From Semisulcospira habei (taxonomy: Eukaryota > Mollusca > Gastropoda > Semisulcospiridae), in the NCBI GenBank assembly GCA_036245525.1, contig BTPG01000004.1:157627258-157691257 (forward strand): 64,000 nt of DNA, written 5' to 3'. Shown one piece after another: positions 20,033-31,300 of the stretch; positions within the stretch are counted from its first letter, which is position 1; every line of letters starts with the position of its first letter. Position numbers and translations under genes: made by a program. Below the pieces are notes generated by a model, which saw only the letters and a list, made by a program, of their open reading frames with translations, ran no database searches and was not told the DNA's origin.

Positions 20033-20620
20033 AAACCATTAATCTTGTTAGATATTGTTTTTGCTAAGATTTTGTTGTGTTTGTGGTTAATATTGTTTTT
20101 CCTGTTTTCCATCCTGTTTCATGTTCACCATTTCCTGCTCCATGCTAAAATGGTCGGGAGCACGGCCGGGCATCAGGCGACAAGATCATACAGTCGTGTT
20201 TCACTCTGCATCTCATTTTGAATTTGAGCCAAAAGTTAGTACTTTTTTTTCGTTATATTGTCAATGGAGTACAGACATCTGCGGGACCGTGAATTTTCCT
20301 GGAGATCCAGAGTCTTAATTAACTATTTATACACCCATAACGACAGCAGCAAAATTAGAATCAGGACGGTAATCACAGCATAAGTATGACTTATTTTTAA
20401 GATACAGTATTCATTTTTGCACTAGTTACTACATAAACTAAAAATCTTAGATTCTTACGTATTCTGGCTGATATGGAACTTACAAAAATAATCTGTGTAG
20501 TGAGTCCAAACATTACAATACATGTGAGTGCTAATACTATACTGACGATATAAAGTTAGAACGTTTATCATTTTATTTTAATGCCATGATTTTTACACTT
20601 GAGTGTATTAGGCAAAGCCA
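20033..20620. other. AT-rich spacer, nothing recognised
   Basis: No coding frame, palindrome or shared repeat seen. Confidence 0.4.
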
Positions 20621-20623
20621 GCA

Positions 20624-20685
20624 TTAACTCATTCGAGACGTGCATAATCTGCGTATCCGGAGGCGGCACGTCTCGAATGAGTTAA
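20624..20685. mobile_element. Hairpin MITE, stem H, 62 bp
   Basis: TTAACTCATTCGAGACGTGC ... GCACGTCTCGAATGAGTTAA: 20-bp perfect arms with TTAA at both ends around a short GC-rich loop. The shortest complete TTAA element in the window. Confidence 0.88.
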
Positions 20686-20889
20686 GGTATAAAGAGCGTT
20701 TGATCGCTTGAAGACCTCAGTCATATCAATATTGTCTTGCGTGGCCAGGCATAATGAAAGGGCGGACTAGTCACTTTTGAAGTAAAATATTCCAACCACA
20801 AACTTTGAAACCACGACGCTTTGTGGCGAGTCTTTTCTAAACGTACAAACATGAGTAACCTCACACAACAAAGAAACAGAATAGACGAA

Positions 20890-22253
20890 TTGCGTGTCGG
20901 TAGCGGTTTCAGTCGCGATGATTCCTGTAACGCACGCAGACTTGCCCACAGTCACACGTACAGACTCTCACGCAACAGACGCATACACCGCCACTGACTC
21001 AGACGGGCGCATTCATGCGGTAAAACTCAACACACGGGCTCCCTTTCTAAAGTGACTTTTATGCAATATAAAATAAAAGAAACGCTTAAAAGACTATCAA
21101 TCTATACAGACTTCTCTACTAACATCCGAACATCATACACACACAATTCACAATATCTCGCCAGGCTAGGTGTTAGCTCTCAGTCTCCAACCTGTTTGAT
21201 GTTATTGCCTGGTTACGTTGGTCCTTCTCACGTCTAAGCGTGCAAGTCCGTTGTATGCTCTTTCCTGTCGTCCTGTCTGTAACACGGACGTCCTTGTACT
21301 CGCACCGTAGCGCAGTTCTCGCTGTGATCCGGGTATCTTGGTCCCGATCAGACTCACTCTGAGCGAAGAGCTGGAGGGATGACCTCACGTTAGGTCCCAC
21401 CTGTGACCGACGTCTCGGCGTCCGTCGTTCCACTCTTTACAAGTACTCTGAATACGACAACAAAAGTCCCAACGTAACACTTGCTAAACACACATATTGG
21501 ATCAATGAGAAACGTCACGTAACCTGGCTGATACAAATAACTCACACGTTCATTCACACACACACACACGTGCTTCATAAACTGTCTACTTCCGTAACAC
21601 CCCCATATCTCTGGCACTATCTTGAAACAGACTACAGCCTAACACTCTTGCTATACACTACTCTATACACTGGAAAAGACTATGCTTAACCATCCACGTA
21701 CTACCTTCATAGCGACTTAAGCATACACACCTTACATTCCTTTAGTCATCTATCTCGGTAAATAACTGTATTCCAAAAACACCGGTTACTTCACTGAATT
21801 CTAAACCAACATAACTGAACCAAGCCGGCCAACACTATAAAAACAAATTACTCTTAGCAACGCATACTATTCTTCAACTGAGCATCAATAATACTACATA
21901 TATAGAAACATACCTGAATTCTAGGCTTCAGAGTCTTGGAATACGGGCTAGGTATCTCAAACACATCTGATTCCTCTGACAAGAAAGCCCGTATTAACGT
22001 ATTTCTGCTCTGCAAGACAGCTTCCGCCTAGAACTCACTATAACAGTACTCACTAAAACTCCGTGCTAACCATGTCTTACAGATTTCACGTGGAGTCGTC
22101 ATGCCACCCGGACTATCGACACAAACAAACCGTTAACAAACCCCGTACCGTACTAACCCTAATGTGTGAGCACTATGCACGAGCATAGAGCTTCATCACA
22201 ATTCCTACAGGAATCATCGCGACTAAAACCGCTACCGACACGCAAGGGGTTAA
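20890..22253. mobile_element. Hairpin MITE, stem C, split by an LTR-like insertion
   Basis: Left arm GCGTGTCGGTAGCGG...CGCGATGATTCC up to 20925 and right arm TACAGGAATCATCGCGAC...CCGACACGC up to 22243, ending GGGGTTAA at 22253. The uninterrupted relative is at 54714-54855. Confidence 0.8.
20926..22200. mobile_element. LTR-like insertion (1275 bp) in the centre of palindrome C
   Basis: Starts TGTAACG and ends CATCACA (TG...CA, imperfect terminal inversion), flanked by ATTCC at 20921-20925 and 22201-22205. Removing it and one ATTCC restores the palindrome GATGATTCCTACAGGAATCATC. No coding sequence was seen, so a solo LTR or non-autonomous element is likely. Confidence 0.75.
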
Positions 22254-22485
22254 AAACAAACGTTTTGAATGTGAGGGGAAGTCGTAAGAAAACTTTTAGA
22301 ATTTGTTTTTATAAGTTGCAATACGGTCAGAAAATGGCGAAAAATGTCATCTTCATGTTTGCATTTGTAGAAATCATTCGAGTTATTTGCAAGTGACGAT
22401 GACGCCGTCTGCGTTTTTTAAATCGTCGTAAAACATCAGAGATCCTCAGCCGTCAGAAGAACACAGACACAGCTTGGCTTCAGAA

Positions 22486-22546
22486 AGAGGCATAGATCCT
22501 CATGAGGCCCCGCAACAATTGTGAGGGCTTATGGATCTATGCCTCT
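22486..22546. mobile_element. Hairpin MITE, stem B
   Basis: AGAGGCATAGATCCTCATGAG ... GATCTATGCCTCT with a diverged loop GGCCCCGCAACAATTGTGAGGGC. Left outer flank CCGTCAGAAGAACACAG; right flank leads to GCAGCAAAAGGGTTGA, a decayed TTAA end. Confidence 0.75.
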
Positions 22547-22595
22547 TGCAGGTCAGTGATGTTCACTTTTTATCGGCAGCAAAAGGGTTGATTTT

Positions 22596-22855
22596 TAAGT
22601 CCTTTCTATTTATGATTAGAAGGGAAGGACGGGTCGCGATGGGGCGAATTTAATAGCACGTCCATGATGTCAAAGGCGGGCAGGCTAATAACAATTGAAG
22701 TAACAAGATAAAAATTACCTCATGTCTAGTTACGCTAACCTCGCGCGAAGCGCCGTATGTGCGTATGTATGTGTGTGTAAACAAGAGAATCTCCGATATT
22801 TCTGTAAAGCTTGAAACTTGGCGAAATACTTTCTTAAGTCGGTGGCTAAGAGAGC
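22596..22855 (+). repeat. Repeat V, copy 3
   Basis: Matches 600-935 over its length with small deletions, including GGGCAGGCTAAtaACAA, TCATGTCTAGTTACGCTAAC and GAAATACTTTCTTAAGT. Confidence 0.75.
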
Positions 22856-23204
22856 CTCAGAGCATATTTAATTGAATGTCTCATTGAAGACATAAACACC
22901 CGTTTATAGGAAGTTGGTTGACCCAGATTAGAGTCCGTAATTTTTGTCATATTTACTTGAACTTTTGCATATAGCTAGTTTGGAGAAAGACATTGGACGA
23001 GTTTGTTAGCCAGCTTTGTATCATTTCAACTTCTTTTGTAAAAAAATAATTCTTTTCAGAAAAGAATTAGAACACTAAAAAAAAAAAAACCACTTGACTT
23101 CTAGAGAAAGTCAGACAGTGGCGGTGACGTAAAAGAGGCAACTCCAACACCACGCAGACACTGACATAATACTCTAAATATGACGTCATTCTCTCTCTTG
23201 CGCG

Positions 23205-23493
<289 letters not shown>

Positions 23494-23501
23494 TGCGCGC
23501 A

Positions 23502-23560
23502 TCTCCAGGAGGAATAGATCCTCATGCGCCCTCCAGCATGAGGATCTATGCCACTTGGAG
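23502..23560. repeat. Stem B hairpin inside repeat T, copy 3
   Basis: ATCTCCAGGAGGAATAGATC ... GATCTATGCCACTTGGAGAT, loop GCGCCCTCCAGC; followed by GTTTGGAG. Confidence 0.75.
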
Positions 23561-24126
23561 ATGTTTGGAGCGCGCGTGCACGTACGCACTAATACGCGCA
23601 CACACATCGACGCGCTTTCAGAAGAGCATGCAGGTGACCCGTGTACTTAGTATATCATTTAGCTAGGTAAAGTCAACCTGCTTTCACACAAATTATAGCA
23701 AGACTGAAATTGTACCGTGAAGTTTTAGTTTTGTCACCATTTTCTCAAGCCTTTGACGCGAAAGTGAAACGCATATCACGTAAAATATAAAATTACGTAA
23801 AAACTAAAACTTACGTCATGACAAATGACGTTTGACAAATCAATGACGCGTATGTCCTTCACCCCTTATAGAACTCACTGACGCATTGGCAGATCTGAGA
23901 GTCTTTTTCAATAGGAGATAATTCAACATCAGAATAAGGTCAAAGACAACAGGTAGAGACCATCGAAGCGAGGACAGCTCTCCTATAGAAGGGACTTTGT
24001 GGGTTATGGTTCATCCCATCTTGTTTTTATTGAAGTACACCTCACCCTACAATCGCCACTGATGTGGCCACAAGCCACCATTTTGTTACAGCCTTATGGC
24101 CTCAGATCGTGTTTCTGAAATCTTTG

Positions 24127-24341
24127 TTAACCCGTTTAGCCCCGAGCCCCTACAGTAGGAGATGGATTGACCATGATAATTCAAGGTTGTGCCAGATTAG
24201 CTTGGCGCCTGAGCGCAAGCTAATCTGGCACTACCCTTAAATTATCACGGTCAAATCCATCACCTGCAACTGGTACATAGTCATTAGGCAACACTGCCCT
24301 CCAAAGTTTGAGAAGTGAGACCTTGGGGCTAAAAGGATTAA
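24127..24341. mobile_element. Hairpin MITE, stem A (first of a three-element chain)
   Basis: TTAACCCGTTTAGCCCCGAG ... TTGGGGCTAAAAGGATTAA, 215 bp; core AGATTAGC variant with loop TGA. Shares its right TTAA with the next element. Confidence 0.85.
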
Positions 24342-24559
24342 CTAATTCAACGCCAACAAAAACCCCGAAAACAGCCGCCCAAGAACTTGAATACTAAGCA
24401 GTGCGAGCGAAACGCATAGATCCTCCTGAGCCCCCGCCAGCAAGGGGGGGAGGACGGGGGGGGGGGAGGGGCGGGGGGGGGGCGGGGTTGGCTCACAAAG
24501 ACCTATGTGTCCTCTTGCAGTTGGATCGTGTTCACTATTTCTCGCACTGAAGAGGTTAA
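24338..24559. mobile_element. Hairpin MITE, stem B with expanded G-rich loop
   Basis: TTAACTAATTCAACGCC ... GCACTGAAGAGGTTAA. The core starts CGCATAGATCCTCCTGAGCC and ends CCTATGTGTCCTCTTGCAG, and the loop side has grown into about 60 bp of G runs. It shares TTAA with both neighbours. Confidence 0.75.
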
Positions 24560-24635
24560 CTCATTCGAGACGTGCCGCCTCCGTATACGCGGATTAAAGC
24601 CGCATATTCGGAGGCGGCACGTCTGGAATGAGTTA
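24556..24635. mobile_element. Hairpin MITE, stem H
   Basis: TTAACTCATTCGAGACGTGC ... GCACGTCTGGAATGAGTTA; same ends as 20624-20685 with a longer palindromic middle. The right TTAA is mutated to TTAC. Confidence 0.8.
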
Positions 24636-24765
24636 CGCTAGTCATCATCGATAGCGATCTTGGGTACTAGAGATGGGGCGCTTGGTCATAGAAGTGTCGC
24701 TCTAAGGTCAGTGTACTCGGTCAGCCCTCCTCCTCCCCTCCCTACCCTGTAATTGTATTCCCTGT

Positions 24766-24771
24766 CACACA

Positions 24772-24866
<95 letters not shown>
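24766..24866. repeat. (CA)n microsatellite
   Basis: About 95 bp of nearly pure CA. Confidence 0.95.
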
Positions 24867-24867
<1 letters not shown>

Positions 24868-25029
24868 ACATACACACCACGCACACTCGCTCACACGCTT
24901 TCAGCAAATGAAAACAGAAGCCAGAAGTATTATACTAAAAGACGCCAATTTGTATTTCATAAACGCATGGTCATTAGATCTGTCTCCCAGAAAACTAGTA
25001 CATAGTCTGGCAGGCGATGTGTTCGCTTT

Positions 25030-25470
25030 CACAGTGGTATAGACACATGCTTTTTACCGGGAAGGGGCGTGGTGGTTAGGCTGCCGGACATGTTAATTTC
25101 CAGCCTGGTAAAAAATCAAACGGTAAACGGGGGGAGGGGGAGGGGGCGTCATGGTGGTTACGGCGACAGTCTAACCTCGAAAAATCGGCCAACGTCGGGA
25201 GGTGCCGATAAGCAACACGGCAGCTTCGTAAATAACGAAAATAAGAGTCAAGATCAAAATCCTTTCATCATTTTTTCCTCCATTTAATAAACAAAATTGT
25301 TTCCCCCATTAAAAAGAACTTATTGTCCGTTTTTGTCCCCCCAACATTTTTAGAAGGGGAAGGAAAGCAAGGGATACTCTGCCCCCTTGCCCCCCTCCTC
25401 TCCTTAAGTTATCTCTGAGCCCCCGCCCCCATCCATCCCACCTTTCCCCCCTCTCCCCACTTCCTACGCC
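25030..25470. other. Spacer, nothing recognised
   Basis: G-rich then C-rich non-coding sequence without shared repeats. Confidence 0.35.
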
Positions 25471-25575
25471 ACTGTTTCCGACGAACGACTCCAGAATGGT
25501 ACGAGGGCAAAATCACGGCAAATAACCAACGGGTACCGAAAGCACAGAAAACACTCCAAATATCTGCAGGCGATC

Positions 25576-25627
25576 AGGAGGCATGGATCCTCGTGAGCCC
25601 AGAAGACGCATGGAGATGAATGCCTCT
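25576..25627. repeat. Stem B hairpin in a non-TTAA element
   Basis: CAGGAGGCATGGATCCTCGTGAGC ... GATGAATGCCTC, with outer stem CACTCCAAATATCT / AGATGTTTGGAGTG as in 26452-26720 and 33622-33878. Confidence 0.7.
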
Positions 25628-25808
25628 TAGAGATGTTTGGAGTGTTGTCCACTCAGTATACCCAATGGACGCTGGTAATCCCACCGTGACTTGGCTTTTT
25701 TTGAACGTTCGTTGTACGGAGTCGTTCTTCACAAACGAAACTCTTACTGCAGCAGACTCTGATTACGAAACTTACTCAGTAAACAGCTAAACGCTACACA
25801 AGTGCTCG

Positions 25809-26023
25809 TTAACCCCTTCCCTGCCAATGTACGTATGTTTCGTTTCCGAGAAACCTTTGTTCATTCAACAACTAAAACGCGCAACCGTCCAAAGAACGTG
25901 GATAAAAATTGGTCTCACCAAGAGGTATAGATCCTCATGAGCCCCCGCGAACGCGGGGGCTCATGAGGATCTATGCCTCTTGCAGATGGTCTGCGTTTAC
26001 CTTTTTCTCAGTGAAAGGGTTAA
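25809..26023. mobile_element. Hairpin MITE, stem B (full length)
   Basis: TTAACCCCTTCCCTGCCAAT ... CTCAGTGAAAGGGTTAA, 215 bp; core 25920-25981 AAGAGGTATAGATCCTCATG with loop GCGAACGC. A good reference copy. Confidence 0.88.
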
Positions 26024-26378
26024 TTTATCGCCAAAGAACAACAGTCAGCTCAGCCATCCCGGGAACATGGGACACAAAGTGGTTTCAGCAGGAGGCAAAG
26101 ATCATCAGAAGCCTCCGCCGCAGAGTTCCGCGCCTTACTAAGACTACGAAGGAAAATCACGTGATCGCGGTCTTACATACCATTGGCCTGGCCCAGAGTT
26201 CTTTTTCGAGTAAAGGTTGAGGCTGCTAGCACGGCGCGGTATGGCTTCTAAGCAGTGCTGCCAGGCTTCTCAGGAGATCGACAGCGCTCCTAGGTCACAC
26301 ATTTCTCGAAATTTTTGGCGTAGCGCGCTGCGCATGCACGGAATCCATCATGGCAGCCGGCGGAACTCTACAGCGGTC

Positions 26379-26415
26379 TGTTGCGAGGGCTCATGAGAAT
26401 CTATGCCTCTTGCAG
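26379..26415 (+). repeat. Half of a B hairpin
   Basis: Only the right arm GCGAGGGCTCATGAGAATCTATGCCTCTTGCAG is present (positions 26383-26415). The left neighbour is unrelated. Confidence 0.65.
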
Positions 26416-26451
26416 CTCAGTGGATCGTGTTGACGTCTCAGCAGAGAAGGA

Positions 26452-26720
26452 TTTAAGAGTGAGGTTTCGTCTGAACGAGCAACTACTGACCACGAAGGAG
26501 AGCGAAATTGCGGTGGTTAACCACAAGCATAAGACAACACGCCAAACATCTACAAGAGACATAGACCATCATGAGCCCCTTGGGCTCATGATGATCTATG
26601 CCTCTTGGAGATGTTTGGAGTGTTGTGACGAGAGCGAGAGCGTTTATTGTTGATGCTGGCTGTCGGCTCTCGTTCGATTGTTGTTGGGAGTCGTTGGTTT
26701 CCAAGGACACTTCACTGATG
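26452..26720. mobile_element. MITE B' carrying a stem B hairpin
   Basis: Outer inverted ends GTGAGGTTTCGTCTGAACGA and TCGTTGGTTTCCAAGGACAC (diverged), then GAGAGCG...CGAGAGCG. Central hairpin 26536-26626 has an extended stem CAACACGCCAAACATCT / AGATGTTTGGAGTGTTG and inner GACCATCATGAGCC. No TTAA ends. Confidence 0.65.
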
Positions 26721-26729
26721 TGAGACATC

Positions 26730-27042
26730 ACGGTTTCTGTGGCGAGGGTTCATTTAGTCTAGCAGATTACGCAATTTCTGCAGAGGTAAGTAGTTTGTCA
26801 AAAGTGTAACATTGGTTTGCAGGTATGAAACGAAAGTATGGTACCATATTGTTTATGCATAACAACAATATTTGTCCTTATGATGGAGACATCTTTTTTA
26901 GAAACAGAAGTGGTTTTTTTTAGCGCTATTTGTTCGCTGTGGGGAACAAATTTTCGAGCATGGCCCGGATAAGGTGCAAGACATTTTTTGTGCATAACAT
27001 TGAAAATTTCAAACATACAAGTTATAAGTTTATTCCAGTGAT
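26730..27042. other. Spacer, nothing recognised
   Basis: Non-coding; no shared repeat seen. Confidence 0.35.
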
Positions 27043-28302
27043 CAAATTGAATCAATGAAACTTTATTTTAAAACGGTTAAGGCATTGACATCGTCATTGA
27101 CACAGCCATTTTACAAACCTGCCGTTGCTAACAACTACAAGACTATCTACACATGCTCATACATATAAGTAAGACATAATACTTGCAAACAATTGACAAC
27201 ACTGTTCACATAGGCAGTAGTTCAAATGATAAATGAAAAAGATAATAGGCTTAATTGCGAATAAATTGGACCCAGCATAAAAAGAGACATATAATACATG
27301 TAGTTAAGGCATCCTTAGGCCCTACGAGTGATCCACGAAATACTTGCAGAGGCCCTTTTTAAAACAGCCTAGCGAGGAGGCAGATTTTACATGTTCGGGA
27401 AGAGCATTCCAGATATGTGTCCCTGAGAAGGATAAGCTGGTTATATATAGATCGATCCTTGGTTTTGGGACTATGAAAAGCTTTCTGATGTTTCCAAGCT
27501 TGGACTCAGACTTGCGGAACAAAGTGGAGATGTACTCAGGTGTTTTGCGCTTCCACACTTTGAACATAAAAATTGCTTTGTTATATTTGAAATGATCTTG
27601 AAGAGGCAGGAGACCTGCTTTTGTGAGCTTTTCTTCTGTGGTTAGGTGTGGGATCAGGGCAGATTATTTTGGCCGCCAGTCTGTGTAGGGAATTGAGTCT
27701 CTTTAAATGGACCTCACTACATCCATCCCATACCGTTGACACATAATCTACGTGAGAACGTATGTGAGCATCATAAAATAGTTTACGGGTATCTGAATCA
27801 GTATAATATTTCAGTTTTAAAGAGATTTTTTTGCTACTATTTTGCATAAGGCGTCTGTATGAGCTTGCCATTTTAACTGACTGTCGATTGTACTCCCTAG
27901 TACGCGATGTTCGTTTACCTGTTCTACCTGACTACCTTTAAGTGAAAGGTTAAGTAATAGAGGCGTTACCTGCTGTTTTTGGCGCGTGGCGACTACCATC
28001 AATTTCGTTTTGACTCGATGAACAACCATAGAATTGTTTATACACCAAGCTGATACGTCATGAAGACTTTGTTGTAAGTTGTCGGAAATTACCTGTATAT
28101 CTTTACTAGTAGTATGAACTGAGGTGTCGTCAGCAAAAAGGTCGCATTGTACATCTTGGCAAGTAATATGCAGAGGCAAATCGTTAATAAATAAGCAAAA
28201 CAGCAGGGGTCCCAGTACAGACCCCTGGGGCACACCGAAACTTAATCTTTGAGAGAGGAGTATGCGCCATGAACAAGAACCTTTTGTTAAAACGATCAGC
28301 AA
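27043..28302 (-). mobile_element. 5'-truncated CR1-like LINE (pseudogene)
   Basis: Minus strand. Reverse-transcriptase fragments in three frames: [36 protein letters not shown] (catalytic DD) and EHRVLGSTIDSQLKWQAHTD (27817-28302); SHVDYVSTVWDGCSEVHLKR (27581-27871); FSGTHIWNALPEHVKSASSL and FKKGLCKYF (27322-27567). Frameshifts separate them and the N-terminal two thirds are missing. The 3' end is TTCATTGATTCAATTTGA-like at 27043-27060, the same terminus as 1917-2012 and 61611-61735. Inactive. Confidence 0.88.
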
Positions 28303-28910
28303 TTAAACATGTACATATAATTTATTTACGATAAAATAATTTAAAAAGTAATATTTTTTAATGCCGTAAGCATACTCGCGTCGCTAGTTTCAAAATGGCA
28401 GTCAGCGAGATGCCTTTGAACGAAGTCAATCAGACGCGCACGGTTGATGCAGGTTTACTTTGCTCCTGAAGTGAGACAGAGATTATTTTGGATTTGAACT
28501 TTGAAGTACATCATAAACAAGGCCGTGTGGAACACACTTTTAGTTACAGAGCGTTCAGGTGAAACTGACTCGGAGTGCACGATAAGCCATCGGTGGCAAT
28601 TAATCATTAGCGCGCGAAGGACTGTTTATGATACTGGAAGAGAATGCTCTTTCAGTATCCTACTACTAAGTATATCTGCTGCAACATCCCGCAGGGTATG
28701 TAGAAAACTGAGGAAGCAGAGTTAGAGAACATTATGACACACGGGCACAACACACACATCATTAGTCCCGCCGCAACATAGATTCAACAAGGAATAGTTG
28801 ATGCCGACAGTGACCTAAATTCGGCCTGCTGGCAGCGGGGAGTGCCTGCATACCACAGCAGCAGGTGGCTGGCCAAACTAATGTGTAGGCCTGGAAAATA
28901 GGGCTAACTA
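28303..28910. other. Spacer, nothing recognised
   Basis: Non-coding sequence; short frames only, with no family resemblance. Confidence 0.35.
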
Positions 28911-29042
28911 CACTGCTGTGTCTATGATGCTAGTGACGTGTTCAGTTTTATATTACGATATGTTCTATGTAATTTGTGTTACTGTGAAATCGTGTTTATT
29001 GTCTTTATGCTTAGACCACAATAGTTCAGTACTAAGGCATAC

Positions 29043-29045
<3 letters not shown>

Positions 29046-29124
<79 letters not shown>

Positions 29125-29153
29125 TGGTGTGTATGTGTGTGTGTGTGTGTGTG
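29046..29153. repeat. (GT)n microsatellite
   Basis: About 105 bp of GT with one short interruption. Confidence 0.95.
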
Positions 29154-29179
29154 TGCACGTTAGTAGCTTAATTATATTT

Positions 29180-29275
29180 TGATGTGTTTAATGTTCTTCC
29201 TTTCATGTTGCTTTTTGTAACGATTTCCTAATGTATTGTTACATATGGCAATAAAGTTCTATCATCATCATATAC
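29180..29275 (+). mobile_element. Possible LINE 3' end with (CAT)n tail
   Basis: Ends CAATAAAGTTCTATCATCATCATA, the form typical of CR1-group 3' termini (AATAAAG, then a short tandem tail). No coding part recognised. Confidence 0.45.
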
Positions 29276-30733
29276 GTTATTTTTCCTGGTCTTGAAAGCA
29301 GCCTATCCCATAGAACTCGGCCTTTTGTGGGAGAAAAGCATATTAAAAAATAAACTCGCTTCGGGGATGTTTTGTCTGCCGATCATCTTCAACATTCTGA
29401 CGACTTTTTGTCCAGATACAACATGCATGTCGTTCGTCTGTTTACCAGCCTAACGGCTCTATGTGTAGGCCTGCTCTTTTTTTTTATTAGTGGAGATGGG
29501 ACTAACTGGTCAAACACGGTGTTATCCGTGTGGTCTTAGGCACAAGCCAGGCAGACAGAAATCCATCTCCGAACCGTTTCCATCTAAATCACCATGTTGA
29601 GCTGAACACCTAAATATAGGAATTTTTGTTTTTGCAACCCATTCAACCAATCCGCACTCAAGTACTCACAAGGACTCTTATGATCAAGCTTTATCAGGAC
29701 TGCATGAGACACAATACAGATAGTAGCGCTCTCCATTATATTACATGTTTTATTTATTTATTTATCATCGATTAATTTATGTATTCACTTATATATTTAT
29801 TTATTATTTATCTTTTTAATTTTGGATGGAAGGAATTTCTTGATGCACATGATCACTAGTGATATTGTGGTGGCCACCAAGGATAGGAAAGGAAGAAATT
29901 TTTCAATATGCATCTGTGCATGTTCATAATCTGTCCTTTACTTAGCATGCATATTCATATGTCCCAAGTATCTCCGACTTATTTTATTTATTTATTATTT
30001 AAATTTATTATTCATTTATTTATTTATTTATTTTTTGTGATGTAGGTTTGCACATACACATCAACATACAAGATGAGAACATACATGTACACATATATGG
30101 TAATAGGTGCCATACCACCTGCTCCCCACCCCACACAAACACAAAACCACAGAACACCCATCAAAAGACATGCACATCTGTGCATGTTCATAATCTATCC
30201 TTTACTTGGCATTCATATGTCCCAGATATCTTTGACTTACTTATTTTATTTGTTTACATTTATTATTTATTTATTTTTGCTTGTTTGTAATGTAGGTTTT
30301 GTACATATACAGCAGCATACAACAAGAAAATATACACATACATAGATGGTAATAGGTGCCATACCACCCGCTCCCAACCACACCCCACATACACAAAACC
30401 GCAGAACACCCACCAAAAGACATGCACATCTATGCATGTTCATAATCTATCCTTTACTTGGCATTCATATATCCCAGGTACCTTTGACTTACTTTATCTT
30501 ATTTATTTAAATTATTTATTTATTTATTTATTTTGTTTGTAATATAGGTTTTGTACATACACATCAGCATTCACCATGAGAACATGATAATTAAATAGGT
30601 GCCATACCACCCGCTCCCAACCCCACTCCACATACACAAAACCGCAGAACACCCCCCCAAAGACATGTACATCTGTGCATGTTCATAATCTCTCCTTTAC
30701 TTAGTATTCATATGTCCCAGGTATCTTTGACTT

Positions 30734-31042
30734 GGTTAATTCGGGGTTAACGTCCACAGCACCGAGGTGATCATGGACGGCCCTAACGGGCGGGTTATGG
30801 GGGACAAGGAAATCTATTGCCTATGGAGTACGACCTGAACACTGATCAACTCAGGCGCACTCCAACTGTGCCACTTTGATTTACCAGGACCTTTCAACGG
30901 ACATGCTATTGAACAAATCCGTTTTTTCCCCCTGGATTGTGAGTCCAGCTACCGGGGCCGGGACGGGATTCGAACCCACGACCCGGCGATTCCCTTCGCT
31001 CTCCTGCTCCGACGTTTAACCGCCTGAGCTATTTCGGACTCT
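30734..31042 (-). mobile_element. tRNA-headed SINE, copy 4 (inside the tandem array)
   Basis: Minus-strand full-length SINE. A 10-bp target duplication TCTTTGACTT lies at 30724-30733 and 31043-31052, a sequence present once in the neighbouring array units. Confidence 0.92.
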
Positions 31043-31072
31043 TCTTTGACTTACTTTATCTTATTTATTTAA

Positions 31073-31121
31073 CCGCAGTGAGATGGCCTTAGTCGCCTGC
31101 TCGGCTTTAAACCCAAATAAC
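31073..31121 (-). mobile_element. Mini-retroposon Q, copy 2
   Basis: 49 bp (CCGCAGTGAGATGGCC ... AAACCCAAATAAC) flanked by TATTTATTTAA at 31062-31072 and 31122-31132. Confirms that the short unit moves as a discrete element. Confidence 0.7.
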
Positions 31122-31300
31122 TATTTATTTAAATTATTTTTGTATTTATTTTTGTTTGTTTGTAGTGTAGGTTTTGTACACACGCATCAGCATACAACAT
31201 GAGAATATACACATACATGGTAATAAAAATGCGCCCAACCCCACCCCACAAAACCGCAGAACATCCACCAAAGATATGCACATTTGTATACTGATGGGCA

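Larger units (their letters stand above)
29905..31300 (+). repeat. Tandem array, period about 245 bp
   Basis: Four to five diverged units containing GTAATAGGTGCCATACCAC, CACAAAACCGCAGAACACC, CACATCTGTGCATGTTCATAATC and an ATTT-rich block. Unit starts near 30102, 30350 and 30594. Interrupted by a SINE and a mini-retroposon. Confidence 0.8.

Noticed and set aside
25920..25981. microRNA precursor
   Set aside because: The hairpin is a member of a dispersed TTAA element family with almost perfect pairing; nothing marks it as a microRNA locus.
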